Shown: positions 42,446-50,896, counted from the stretch's first letter. The stretch is DNA of 64,000 bases from Massilia sp. PDC64 (GCF_900101265.1 NZ_FMZS01000001.1:248001-312000), one strand, 5' to 3'. Notes: a model not told the origin generated them from the sequence alone. Numbers and translations are program-made.

Positions 42446-43198
42446 CTACAAGGGCAGCGTACACCGGAACCCGACGTACGCCCGCTCCGCCTGCGGGCGC
42501 TCGTCGACGACGGTGAAGACGCCCGCGCCTTCCTGCGACGACCAGCTGCCGCCCCGCGCCAGCGCCCTGCCCCACCAGCTCCGACCGGCCCGCGGCCACC
42601 AACCCATCCCCTGCTGCATCGGCGCGCCGGGCGCCGTCGCCAGCGTGGGCGAGCCGGGCAGGAAACTGTGCGCGACGATGCCGTCCGCGTTGCCCTGCAC
42701 GTCGTCGAACACCCAGCTGAACGCGTTGCCCGCGGCATCGATGATGCGCTCCCCGTTCGACAGCACGAACCAGCGCCGTTCGAGCGGATCGGGCGAGACC
42801 ACGGTGGCCGCCTGGGGTCCGTCGAAGCGGCCGCGGTGCAGTCCCTGGAACAGCCGCCCGACGCCGACGGCGCCGCCGGTCCAATTGGCCGCCTGGCCTG
42901 CGATGTCGAGGGCGATGGCGAGCGCCTGCCGTTCCGTCAGCAGTTCGTAGCCGGCGAGCGCGCAGGCCAGGCGCGCCGCGTGGTAGCCGATGCGCACCCA
43001 CGGCGGCATCGTCTCGCTCAACACCACCTGCCCGTCCGGCCCGCACGCCGCCAGCCAGCGTGCCACGGCGAAGGCCGGGACCTCGACACCGCCGGGCAGC
43101 GTCGTGGCCGGCACGGCGACGAAACCGGCCGGCAGAGGTCCGGTCGGCGGGGCGTGCGCGACCGCCACGGCCGCCATATCCGCATCGAGGTTACCCAT
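42446..43198 (-). CDS. Formylglycine-generating-enzyme-fold (SUMF1/C-type-lectin-like) protein
   Basis: A 250-residue cytoplasmic protein with sequence character of the FGE/SUMF1 fold: a helix with CALAGYELLTERQ, a mid-region NGERIIDAAGNAFSWVFDD, and the terminal GGSWSSQEGAGVF...ERAYVGFRC that ends most members. The copper-binding cysteine pair of true FGE is not evident, so it is unlikely to be an authentic sulfatase-activating enzyme and may be a binding module. It is last in the operon with the SGNH hydrolase, carbamoyltransferase and 118-residue protein. Family fold is fairly likely; function is open. Confidence 0.65.
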   Translation of the reverse strand: MGNLDADMAAVAVAHAPPTGPLPAGFVAVPATTLPGGVEVPAFAVARWLAACGPDGQVVLSETMPPWVRIGYHAARLACALAGYELLTERQALAIALDIAGQAANWTGGAVGVGRLFQGLHRGRFDGPQAATVVSPDPLERRWFVLSNGERIIDAAGNAFSWVFDDVQGNADGIVAHSFLPGSPTLATAPGAPMQQGMGWWPRAGRSWWGRALARGGSWSSQEGAGVFTVVDERPQAERAYVGFRCTLPL

Positions 43199-43208
43199 GC
43201 GCGCCTAC

Positions 43209-43565
43209 TCAAAACATCTGGTAGACATAGGGCGACAACTCCGCCCTGGGCCGCGCCGCCACGTACAGCTCGTGCAGGGCCCGCGCGGCCTCGGCCACCT
43301 GCGGCGCGTGCGCGGCCAGCTCCGGGTGCCCGTGCGCGCGCCAGTGCGCCGCGAGGCGCGCGCCGAATCCCTCGGCGTCCAGGCATGACGGTACGAGGAA
43401 ATCGTCGAAGCTCATCGCCGTATGCGTGCGCTGCGTGTAATAGCTGGCGAGGCGCGGATTCGGGCGCAGCGGGAACGGTGCCTGGCCGGGTGCGCAGTGG
43501 GCGGTCAGGGCATCGAACAGCGGCGCAACAAGGGTACGCAGCGCGGCGTCGTCAATCGAGTTCAT
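43209..43565 (-). CDS. 118-residue conserved-type protein of unknown function
   Basis: A small soluble protein starting MNSIDDAALRTLVAPLFDAL. It has many His, Ala and aromatic residues (RPNPRLASYYTQRTHTAMSFDDFLVP; HAPQVAEAARALHELYVAARP) and no signal peptide or membrane helix. The ATG has GGAGGAAGAC just upstream and overlaps the carbamoyltransferase stop by 14 bp, so it is a genuine coupled gene. I do not recognise a family. The tight linkage suggests it works with the carbamoyltransferase or the FGE-fold protein 10 bases downstream. Confidence 0.75.
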   Translation of the reverse strand: MNSIDDAALRTLVAPLFDALTAHCAPGQAPFPLRPNPRLASYYTQRTHTAMSFDDFLVPSCLDAEGFGARLAAHWRAHGHPELAAHAPQVAEAARALHELYVAARPRAELSPYVYQMF

Positions 43566-45414
43566 ACGTCTTCCTCCAGTCTTCGTCGTCCGCCAGCGGC
43601 GGCTGTTCGCGGCGCCACAGCACGACGTCTTCCAGCACCAGCAGGTCCATTTCCGTGCGCATGAAGCAGCGGTAGGCATCCTGCGGACTGCACACGATCG
43701 GCTCCCCGCGCACGTTGAACGACGTGTTCACGAGCAGCGGGCAGCCCGTCAGCCGTTCGAACGCTTCGATCAGGGCGCGGAACTCGGGGTGACTGTTCCT
43801 GTCCACGGTCTGGATGCGGGCCGAGTAATCGACGTGCGTGACGGCCGGGACGTCGCTGCGCGGCTGGTTGATGACCGCCATCATGTCGTCGTCGCCGGCC
43901 TCGAACGCGCTCGTGTCCATCGGAATGCGGCGCGTCGCATTGACCGGCGCCACCATCAGCATGTACGGGCTGTCGCCGTCGAAGTCGAAGTACTCGGCGC
44001 AGCGCTCGCGCAGCACGGCCGGGGCGAAAGGGCGGAACGACTCGCGGAACTTGATTTTCAGGTTCATCGTCGCCTGCGTACGGGGGTTGCGCGGGTCGCC
44101 GAGGATCGACCGCGCTCCCAGCGCGCGCGGCCCGAATTCCATCCGGCCCGACAGCCAGCCGACGATCCGGCCCGCCGCCAGCGCCTCCGCGACGAGGGCC
44201 AGACGCTCGTCGCGATCGACGATGCGCCGGTACGGATAGCCCTTGCGGTCGAGGAAAGCGAGGATTTCTTCGCTCGAATAGCGCGGCCCGAGGTAGCTGC
44301 CGCGCTGGGCGTCGCCCGCCCCCGGCGCGCGCCGGCGCGGGGCCTCGAACGCCATGTGATGCGCCAGCAGGGCCGCGCCCAGGGCCCCGCCCGCATCGCC
44401 GGCCGCGGGCTGTACCCAGATGCCGTCGAAGATGCCGGCCGCCGCCAGCTTGCCGTTGGCGACGCAGTTCAGCGCCACGCCGCCCGCCAGCACGAGGTTG
44501 CGCTCGCCGCTCAGGCAGCGCAGGTGGCGCGCCGTCTTGAGGACGATCTCTTCGGTCACCTGCTGGATGCTGGCCGCGAGGTCCATTTCACGCCGCGTGA
44601 TCGGCGTCTCGGGCTCGCGTGCCGGGCCGTCGAACAGGTCGGCAAAGCGCGGACCGGGCATCGCCATGCCGTCCAGCCAGCCGAAACAGGACATGTCCAG
44701 CCGGTACGAACCATCGGCCCGGATGTCGATCAGGTGTTCGCGGATCCGGCCGGCGTAGCGCGGCCGGCCGTAAGGCGCCAGTCCCATCAGCTTGTATTCG
44801 CCGGAATTGACCTTGAAGCCGCAGAAGCTCGTGAACGCGCTGTACAGCAGCCCCAGCGAGTGCGGATAGTCGATCTCGGCGAACAGCTCCAGTTTCCGGC
44901 CGTGTCCCGTGCCGAGAGTGGTCGTGGCCCATTCGCCGACGCCGTCGATGGTGAGCACGGCGGCGCTGTCGAAAGGCGATGGATAAAAGGCGCTGGCGGC
45001 ATGGGCCATGTGGTGCTCGGCGAACAGCACGCGGCCTGCGCGCCCGAGCGTGCCGAGCGTCTCGCGCACATGCTCGTTCACCCATATCTTGTCGCCCAGT
45101 ACCGCGCCCGCCGCCTGGACGAACAGCGCGCGCGCACCGGCGGCATCGCCGTGGCGGGCACCGGCGCACGCGTTCTGCACGACACGGTCGAACGTCAGCA
45201 GCGGATTGTCGTAGAAGACGATCGCATCGAGGTCGGCCGCGTCGACGAAGCCTTCTTCGAGACAGTAATTGATGGCGTTGACGGGAAACGACGGGTCGTG
45301 CTTGCGGCGCGTGAAGCGCTCTTCCTGCGCGGCCGCGACGATCTCCCCGTCGCGCACCAGCGCCGCCGCCGCGTCATGGTAATAGCCGGCGATGCCCAGG
45401 ATGGTCTTGCCCAT
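43552..45414 (-). CDS. O-carbamoyltransferase (NodU/CmcH/TobZ family)
   Basis: A 620-residue enzyme that transfers a carbamoyl group from carbamoyl phosphate via carbamoyl-AMP to a hydroxyl, as on Nod factors, cephamycin and tobramycin. MGKTILGIAGYYHDAAAALV starts the Kae1-like N-terminal domain with its metal-binding His residues (EHHMAHAASAFY). GGVALNCVANGKL and RMEFGPRALGARSILGDPR lie in the ATP site and adenylation region, and NTSFNVRGEPIVCSPQDAY is near the C-terminus. GGAGGCGAC precedes the ATG. The acceptor substrate is unknown; the flanking SGNH hydrolase suggests an exported or glycan-like product. Confidence 0.93.
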   Translation of the reverse strand: MGKTILGIAGYYHDAAAALVRDGEIVAAAQEERFTRRKHDPSFPVNAINYCLEEGFVDAADLDAIVFYDNPLLTFDRVVQNACAGARHGDAAGARALFVQAAGAVLGDKIWVNEHVRETLGTLGRAGRVLFAEHHMAHAASAFYPSPFDSAAVLTIDGVGEWATTTLGTGHGRKLELFAEIDYPHSLGLLYSAFTSFCGFKVNSGEYKLMGLAPYGRPRYAGRIREHLIDIRADGSYRLDMSCFGWLDGMAMPGPRFADLFDGPAREPETPITRREMDLAASIQQVTEEIVLKTARHLRCLSGERNLVLAGGVALNCVANGKLAAAGIFDGIWVQPAAGDAGGALGAALLAHHMAFEAPRRRAPGAGDAQRGSYLGPRYSSEEILAFLDRKGYPYRRIVDRDERLALVAEALAAGRIVGWLSGRMEFGPRALGARSILGDPRNPRTQATMNLKIKFRESFRPFAPAVLRERCAEYFDFDGDSPYMLMVAPVNATRRIPMDTSAFEAGDDDMMAVINQPRSDVPAVTHVDYSARIQTVDRNSHPEFRALIEAFERLTGCPLLVNTSFNVRGEPIVCSPQDAYRCFMRTEMDLLVLEDVVLWRREQPPLADDEDWRKTYELD

Positions 45415-45423
45415 GTCGCCTCC

Positions 45424-46620
45424 TCAGCTGGCGCGGGCCAGGCCTGCGCCCAGCATGTCCGCGATGACGGGTTCGAGCGAACGCGCGACGGCGTCGTGGC
45501 CTGCCGGCGTGAAATGGATGTCCTTCTCCCAGCGCAGCCGGCGCCGCGTGGCGGGCGCGATGCGCAGCAGGTCGGGCAGCGGGTCGTGCAGGCGGCAGCC
45601 GAGGTCGGCGGCCAGTTCCGCGAACCGGGCCTGGTAAGGCGCGGCATCGCACGTCTCGTCGAGATGCTGCGGCAACGGCAGCGGCATCAGGAGCACGGGC
45701 CGGTCGAGCGCCCGGATCCATTGCGTCAGGATCGCGCGCATCAGGCACCAGGCCGGATTGGCGGGCGAGTCGTAATGCGGCAACGGCTGGTACTGCGTGA
45801 GGTGCTGGACCATGTCGCGCATGCCCAGCTTGTTGACCATCCTGCGCAGCATGAGGAAGCGTCCGCCCTGGTCCACGGCGGCGGCCTGTGCCGCGTCCAG
45901 CTCGTGTTCCTCGTACGGTTCGCGCCGGGGCGGCACCTGGCACAACTGCAGCGTGCCGTTCTCGAGCCGGTAATACGGCTTGGCATACAGGCGCTCGACC
46001 CCGTGCTCGTCGTGGTGCGGACGGAATTGCGCGACGACGCGCCGGATGTTTTCCACGAAGACGGCAATGACGACGAGGTCGTGCTCGATGTCGCGGGCGA
46101 ATTCGCGCCAGATGAGGTATTGCTGGTCCGTCCCCGTCGACGACAGGCCGAAGTTGTAGACCTCGACGGGCGGCGTGCCGGCGGCGGGCAGCCGCGCTTC
46201 CAGCAGCTCGGTATAGCGCTGGCGGTTGGGCACGGCATCGCCGGCCGTGAACGAATCGCCGAACACGAGGACCCGCCGGTGCCCGGGTGCGCGTGCCCGC
46301 GCGAAGGGCCGGTCGGCCCGGAACCCCTGTTCGTTGACCTGGATGAGATAACCGCCCCCTTCGTGCGGGATCCTTGCTTTCAGGCCGGGAATATAGCGAT
46401 AGCCGACGACAGGGTGATATTCGTAGAGTTGCCGCATCATTTCCTCGTGTGCTTTTTCATCGAAATGATGATGCGTTATTTGAATATGAGGATTTTTATG
46501 CAACCTCAACTTTCCGGATGCGATGTATTTACTCTTCTCATTGGCTTTTGAAAATACCGATTTATTTCCGGAATACATATTAATTTCGGAAATATTTAAA
46601 TACGGAAACCATATGCGCAC
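45424..46620 (-). CDS. SGNH/GDSL-family hydrolase or acyltransferase-like protein
   Basis: A 398-residue protein with an SGNH catalytic core: the nucleophile Ser in VLVFGDSFTAGDAV (block I), Asn in NFGLSSTGTDQQ (block II region) and the Asp-His dyad in KDIHFTPAGHDAV (block V). Its first ~70 residues, encoded by AT-rich DNA, precede the core without a clear signal peptide. The start is uncertain: a GTG at 46620 or the ATG at 46578. It is first in the operon with the carbamoyltransferase, nine bases before it. Such pairs occur in loci that modify polysaccharides or small molecules; the role here is inferred. Confidence 0.82.
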   Translation of the reverse strand: MRIWFPYLNISEINMYSGNKSVFSKANEKSKYIASGKLRLHKNPHIQITHHHFDEKAHEEMMRQLYEYHPVVGYRYIPGLKARIPHEGGGYLIQVNEQGFRADRPFARARAPGHRRVLVFGDSFTAGDAVPNRQRYTELLEARLPAAGTPPVEVYNFGLSSTGTDQQYLIWREFARDIEHDLVVIAVFVENIRRVVAQFRPHHDEHGVERLYAKPYYRLENGTLQLCQVPPRREPYEEHELDAAQAAAVDQGGRFLMLRRMVNKLGMRDMVQHLTQYQPLPHYDSPANPAWCLMRAILTQWIRALDRPVLLMPLPLPQHLDETCDAAPYQARFAELAADLGCRLHDPLPDLLRIAPATRRRLRWEKDIHFTPAGHDAVARSLEPVIADMLGAGLARAS

Positions 46621-46730
46621 TCTTGGCGCCGCACAAACCAGAACAGGACGCGATCCATCATATTGGCTCGGATGGAGCCCAGTGCCGTAGGACGAACAGA
46701 ACCGATTAGCGCAGATAATGATTAGCAGAA

Positions 46731-47480
46731 ATGGAAATGAGCATGCGGCCCTCGATCGCTGAACACAATGCCTTATTGATCCGATACCTGATGGTTTTTC
46801 TGGTCGGCTATGTTTTATTTACTGTTCACGCCGGCGCGGATATCCGCAAAAAAACGGACGTGGGCAATCCGGTACCGCAAATCGAACCGGGAAAAGCGAA
46901 ATTGGTCGACCTGGCGTCGCTGCCGCCGCAATTGCGGCGCACGGTCGACGAAGAAATCCGCCGCCTGCGCGCGGGCGACGGCGTGCTGTACGGCGACATG
47001 ACACCGGAAGAAGTGCACGACCTGGAAAGCGCTGACGAACAGGCGCAGCCGCTGGACGGCGTAGCTGCGCACGCGAGCGTGCCGCTGGCGGACGTGTCGG
47101 GCAGCGATCTCGCCGGCTATGCGATGGCGGGCGTGGTGCCCGAGGGACCGGGCAAGGCGGGCCCGTGGAGCAGCGTGAAGCGCGTGTACCGGCGCCCCGA
47201 CGGGGTACTCGTGATGCTGCACGAGTGGGCGTATGCGGCGGAAGGCGGCGGCGTCCTCGGCGTGCGCGAGCTGATGAATGCCTCCGTGCGGCACGGCGGC
47301 ACCCGCTGCCCGGCCCAGTTCGCGATCCGGCGCGCAACGACGGGCCAGGTCGTCTCCGAGCTGCGCTGGTTCACGGATGCCAAGGTCTTCACGCTGAGCG
47401 TGGCACAGGACGTGCTCGCCGACGGGGGCAAGGACCACGGCAAGGCGTGGCTGCTGCACGTGGCCGAAACGATCGAGTGA
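46731..47480 (+). CDS. Membrane-anchored protein of unknown function
   Basis: A 249-residue protein with one hydrophobic segment (about residues 17-35, LIRYLMVFLVGYVLFTVHA) and then a periplasmic domain rich in charged residues. Two parts are visible: a helical stretch (PPQLRRTVDEEIRRLRAGDG) and a beta-rich C-terminal half (SSVKRVYRRPDGVLVMLHEWAY; VSELRWFTDAKVFTLSVAQDV). I recognise no family. The first ~70 codons are AT-rich, matching the 5' end of the divergent SGNH gene. ATGs at 46731, 46737 and 46743 all compete as starts. Confidence 0.7.
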   Translation: MEMSMRPSIAEHNALLIRYLMVFLVGYVLFTVHAGADIRKKTDVGNPVPQIEPGKAKLVDLASLPPQLRRTVDEEIRRLRAGDGVLYGDMTPEEVHDLESADEQAQPLDGVAAHASVPLADVSGSDLAGYAMAGVVPEGPGKAGPWSSVKRVYRRPDGVLVMLHEWAYAAEGGGVLGVRELMNASVRHGGTRCPAQFAIRRATTGQVVSELRWFTDAKVFTLSVAQDVLADGGKDHGKAWLLHVAETIE

Positions 47481-47492
47481 GCGATCGGCCGC

Positions 47493-48083
47493 TCAGGCGG
47501 CGCCGGTACGCGCATCGGCACGCAGTTCGAGTATCCGGTCGAACGCGGCGCACGCGCCCGCGCAGGCGTCCGCGATCTCGGCCGGCGTGCGCACGCCGGC
47601 ACGCAGTGCCTGCATGAAGACGCGCCAGCGCGGGCCCGGACCGCCGTCATCGCCTTTCAGGTAGCGCAGCCGGTGCGGCGCCAGGCGTTCGCGCAGGCGT
47701 TCGTACAGGACGACGCCGCCCAGTTGCGAGCCTTCGATGACGTAGTGCACGCCCCAGCGGTAGGCGGGGCTGGCCGCTGCGGGCCACGGGTCCCCCGCCG
47801 GCGTGTCCGGGGACGCGTATTGCGCATCGGCGAGATCGGCGTCGATCCGTGCCAAACGTTGCGCGTGATCGAACTGCGGACCGTCCGCGAAGCCGGCCAG
47901 CCAGGCGTGCAACGGCACGAGCCACGTCCGCAACAGGATGAGGTGGGCGATGTAGTCGTGCAGGGAGGCGTCGGGGGCGCCGATCGGCAGCCCGGCGTCG
48001 AGTGCCGCGTGGCGGCTGGCGGTGGCTGCGCGCAGGGCAACCAGCGGATCGGCTTCGGACGCAACGTCGGTGGAACGGTTCAT
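47493..48083 (-). CDS. Heme oxygenase (HemO/BphO-like)
   Basis: A 196-residue all-helical heme oxygenase-like protein that by family opens heme to biliverdin, CO and Fe(II). The proximal His is His25 in ALRAATASRHAALDAGLP. YVIEGSQLGGVVLYERLRE is the distal helix with the Gly-rich kink typical of bacterial HemO/BphO. RWRVFMQALRAG matches the C-terminal region. No bacteriophytochrome, TonB receptor or heme-uptake gene is adjacent, so it could serve iron acquisition or chromophore supply. It lies 67 bp downstream of greB on the same strand. Confidence 0.85.
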   Translation of the reverse strand: MNRSTDVASEADPLVALRAATASRHAALDAGLPIGAPDASLHDYIAHLILLRTWLVPLHAWLAGFADGPQFDHAQRLARIDADLADAQYASPDTPAGDPWPAAASPAYRWGVHYVIEGSQLGGVVLYERLRERLAPHRLRYLKGDDGGPGPRWRVFMQALRAGVRTPAEIADACAGACAAFDRILELRADARTGAA

Positions 48084-48150
48084 GGGATGCGGGAAGCTGA
48101 AACCGCCATCTTATCAGCCCCCGCACCATCACGCCGCGGTATTCGCCGGA

Positions 48151-48717
48151 TCAGTCCGCGGCAGGTTCCGGATACTCGACGCTCAGGATTTCCAGTTCGT
48201 CATTGCCTTGCGGCGTGTGCAGCGTGACGACGTCGCCTTCGCGCGCCTTGGTCAGCGCACGCGCCACCGGCGAGACCCAGCTGATCTTGCCCTTCAGCGG
48301 GTCCAGTTCGTCGATGCCGACGATGGTGACCGTATGCTCTTCCCCTGCCTTGTTGACATAGGTGACGGTGGCGCCGAAGAACACCTGGTCGTTGCCGTAA
48401 TGAACGGACGGGTCCACGACAAAGGCGGAATCCAGCCGCTTGGTGAGGAAACGGATGCGCCGGTCGATTTCGCGCAGGCGGCGCTTGCCGTAGATGTAGT
48501 CGCCGTTTTCCGAACGATCGCCGTTGGACGCGGCCCAGTGCACGACGCGCACGACTTCCGGACGGTCGACGTCGATCAGCTGCAACAGCTCGTCCTTGAT
48601 GGCCTTGTGCCCGGCCGGGGTGATGTAGTTCTTGGACCCGGCGGGTATCGCCTGGGCAAGCGCCAGGGCCTCGTCATCGTCGTCGTTATCCGACTCTTTT
48701 ACAAATGCCTTGTTCAT
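48151..48717 (-). CDS. greB: Transcript cleavage factor GreB
   Basis: Rescues backtracked RNA polymerase by stimulating cleavage of the nascent RNA. At 188 residues it has the N-terminal coiled coil with the acidic-tip motif GDRSENGDYIYGKRRLREIDRR minus ends, whose Asp/Glu coordinate Mg2+, and a C-terminal FKBP-like domain (VFFGATVTYVN, ISWVSPVARAL). The YIYGKRRLREIDRRI form identifies GreB over GreA. The acidic N-terminal extension (ESDNDDDDE) is unusual. ATG 48717 is preferred because earlier in-frame codons run into the opposite promoter region. Confidence 0.95.
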   Translation of the reverse strand: MNKAFVKESDNDDDDEALALAQAIPAGSKNYITPAGHKAIKDELLQLIDVDRPEVVRVVHWAASNGDRSENGDYIYGKRRLREIDRRIRFLTKRLDSAFVVDPSVHYGNDQVFFGATVTYVNKAGEEHTVTIVGIDELDPLKGKISWVSPVARALTKAREGDVVTLHTPQGNDELEILSVEYPEPAAD

Positions 48718-48782
48718 GCGTCTATTGTAGCGCCTTCGACAACACGCGCGCGCCCTGCCCGTTCCTGTCCCGCGCGGGTTTT

Positions 48783-48808
48783 CCCGTATCATGGCGCCAT
48801 GATACGGG
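48783..48808. promoter_or_regulatory. 26-bp perfect palindrome over a start codon
   Basis: CCCGTATCATGGC (48783-48795) is followed directly by its exact complement GCCATGATACGGG (48796-48808). The right half contains the ATG (48799) of the downstream gene; the site is also 66-91 bp upstream of the greB start codon. It could be a dimeric-regulator operator serving both directions, or in RNA a hairpin hiding the AUG. Confidence 0.75.
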
Positions 48809-49410
48809 CCCTTCCACGCAGCCGGATGTTTGCACCGCTGGTGTACCTGGCGGCCGTGGTGCTGCTCGTCGAGGAATGGTGCTGGGATACCGGCATGCGC
48901 CTCATGCAGGCGCTCGCGCGCTGGCCCGCGCTCGCGGCCCTGGAAGCCCGCGTGCGCACCTTGTCGCCGTACGCCGCGCTGTGCGCCTTCGTGCTGCCCG
49001 GCCTGCTGCTGTTTCCGGTCAAGTTGCTGGCCCTGCTGGCCATCGCGCACGGCCATGCACTGTCGGGCATCGCGACCATCGTGCTGGCGAAGGTGGGCGG
49101 CGCGGCCGTCGTGGCGCGGATCTACGTGCTGACCTTGCCGACCCTGCTGGCCGTCGGGTGGTTCGCGCGCTGCCACGGCTGGTTCATGAGTGCCAAGACC
49201 CGTTGCCTCGACTACTGGCGCACGAGCCACGCCTGCCACCTGGCCAGCCGGGCGGCGCGCGGCCTGCGGCTCGGCTGCAGGCGCCTGCTGCGCAGTATGC
49301 GCTCGCGTCCAGTGGGTGCGGGCGGCCGCCACGCCAGCCGAACGAGGCGCGTGCTGCGCCGGTTCGTGGTCCAGTGGCGTGCGCGCCGGCGCCAACCGAC
49401 AGACCAATGA
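48799..49410 (+). CDS. Small multi-helix membrane protein of unknown function
   Basis: A 203-residue protein with three or more hydrophobic helices (LVYLAAVVLLVEEWCWDTG near residues 13-30; AALCAFVLPGLLLFPVKLLALLAIA; ATIVLAKVGGAAVVARIYVLT) and a very basic, Arg-rich C-terminus (last ~60 residues). I recognise no family. The first in-frame ATG (48799) lies inside a perfect palindrome and has no Shine-Dalgarno; ATG 48826 is an alternative that would put the palindrome in the leader. The stop is followed after one base by the sensor kinase ATG, implying an operon. Confidence 0.65.
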   Translation: MIRALPRSRMFAPLVYLAAVVLLVEEWCWDTGMRLMQALARWPALAALEARVRTLSPYAALCAFVLPGLLLFPVKLLALLAIAHGHALSGIATIVLAKVGGAAVVARIYVLTLPTLLAVGWFARCHGWFMSAKTRCLDYWRTSHACHLASRAARGLRLGCRRLLRSMRSRPVGAGGRHASRTRRVLRRFVVQWRARRRQPTDQ

Positions 49411-49411
49411 C

Positions 49412-50896
49412 ATGACCATGAGTCCAGACACTTCCTCCCCAGCCCCCGTCCTCGCTCCGGCGATGCAGGCGTCCACCACGGAAATCTACCTGTTCGACGC
49501 CGACACGCTGCGCCTCGTCGACGTCAACCAGGCCGCGCGGCGCAACCTCGGCTACGACCTGAAGGCATTGTGCGGCATGACGCCGCTCGACCTGGCGCCC
49601 CAGCTCGAACGTGCCGAGCTCGTCGGGCTGCTGGGATCGCTGGGCCAGGAGATCGGCGACCAGGTGAGCCTGCGCACACGCCACCGCCGGGCCGACGGGA
49701 CCACGTATCCGATCAAGCTGTGCTTCTTGCGCATCGTGCGTGACGGCCGGTCGCTGATCCTCGCGATCGGCGACGACCTGTCGCTGGAACTGGCGGCCGG
49801 CATGGCCCTCGAGCAATATCAGGCGCGCTTTAACGCCGTCGTCAACCACACGCCCGGGCTCGTCTACCAGTTCGTGCTGCATGCGGACGGCACGATGGCC
49901 TACCCGTACCTGAGCGAGGGCTGCATGGCGCTGCTGGGTCTGTCGGTGTCGGAACTGCAGCAGGATCCCGGGCGTTTCGTCCGCCTGATCCTGCCGGAAG
50001 ACCGCAAGGGTTACCAGGACGCGATGGCAGCGTCGAAAAACGCGCTGGCCGCGTGGAACTGGGAAGGCCGCATCTGCGTGGAGGCGTGGAACGACGTCAA
50101 GTGGATCAGCCTGCGCGCGACGCCCCTGCCGCTGGACGATGGCGGCGTGCAGTGGGACGGCATCATGACGAACGTCACCGCGAGCAAGCTGGAGCAGGAA
50201 GAAACCCGGCGGTCGCGCGCGCGCCTGGCCGAGCTGACGGACCACATCCAGCAGGTGAAGGAGCAGGAACGGGCCCGCATCGCGCGCGAGATCCACGACG
50301 ACCTGGGCGGCAATCTCACGGCGATCAAGATGGCGCTGTCCATGCTCGCGGCTCGTCTGCCGGACGATCCGGCCCTGCGCGACAAGGCGGAGTACCTGGA
50401 CGACCTCGTCGACCGCACGATCGAGGCCGTGCACCGCATCTCGCTGGACCTGCGGCCCAGCACGCTCGACCTGGGGCTCGTCGCCGCGCTCGAATGGCAG
50501 GCACGCGAATTCGAAAAGCAGATGGGCATCGCGTGCGTGTTCCGCAGTGCCGACAAGGAAATCGACCTCGATCCGGACCAGGCGGCCGCGCTGTTCCGCA
50601 TCTTCCAGGAAGCGCTGACGAATATCGCGAAACATGCCGGCGCCACGCGCGTGACGGTCAGCCTGCGCCGCCAGCGCCAGCACTTGACGCTCAGCATCTG
50701 CGATAATGGCCGCGGCATCACGCCCGCCGACCGTCTCAAGCCCCAGTCGTTCGGCCTGCGCGGCATGAGCGAACGCGCCCGGGCGCTGGGCGGCACGCTC
50801 ACCCTGTCGCAGGCACCCGGAGGCGGCACGATGGTCGTCGTCAAGATCAGGCTGGCCGCCCCCGCGGCCGGACGCAGCGAAACCACCCGAGCATGA
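49412..50896 (+). CDS. PAS-containing NarL-type sensor histidine kinase
   Basis: A 494-residue cytoplasmic kinase. Two PAS-like domains (about 20-130, IYLFDADTLRLVDVNQAARRNLGYD; about 140-270, NHTPGLVYQFVLHADGTMAYPYLSEG) precede a HisKA_3 dimerisation helix with the phospho-acceptor His in RARIAREIHDDLGGNLTAIK. The HATPase domain has FQEALTNIAKHAGA, DNGRGI and GLRGMSERARALGG. No membrane helix is present, so it senses an internal cue such as redox state or a ligand. The ATG follows the membrane protein stop by one base and its stop overlaps the response regulator start. Confidence 0.94.
   Translation: MTMSPDTSSPAPVLAPAMQASTTEIYLFDADTLRLVDVNQAARRNLGYDLKALCGMTPLDLAPQLERAELVGLLGSLGQEIGDQVSLRTRHRRADGTTYPIKLCFLRIVRDGRSLILAIGDDLSLELAAGMALEQYQARFNAVVNHTPGLVYQFVLHADGTMAYPYLSEGCMALLGLSVSELQQDPGRFVRLILPEDRKGYQDAMAASKNALAAWNWEGRICVEAWNDVKWISLRATPLPLDDGGVQWDGIMTNVTASKLEQEETRRSRARLAELTDHIQQVKEQERARIAREIHDDLGGNLTAIKMALSMLAARLPDDPALRDKAEYLDDLVDRTIEAVHRISLDLRPSTLDLGLVAALEWQAREFEKQMGIACVFRSADKEIDLDPDQAAALFRIFQEALTNIAKHAGATRVTVSLRRQRQHLTLSICDNGRGITPADRLKPQSFGLRGMSERARALGGTLTLSQAPGGGTMVVVKIRLAAPAAGRSETTRA

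Noticed and set aside
42446..43198. FGE/C-type-lectin-fold protein ending in a GGSW...GFRC region as a diversity-generating retroelement target
   Set aside because: No reverse transcriptase, template repeat or accessory Avd gene is visible anywhere nearby, so only the fold resemblance remains.
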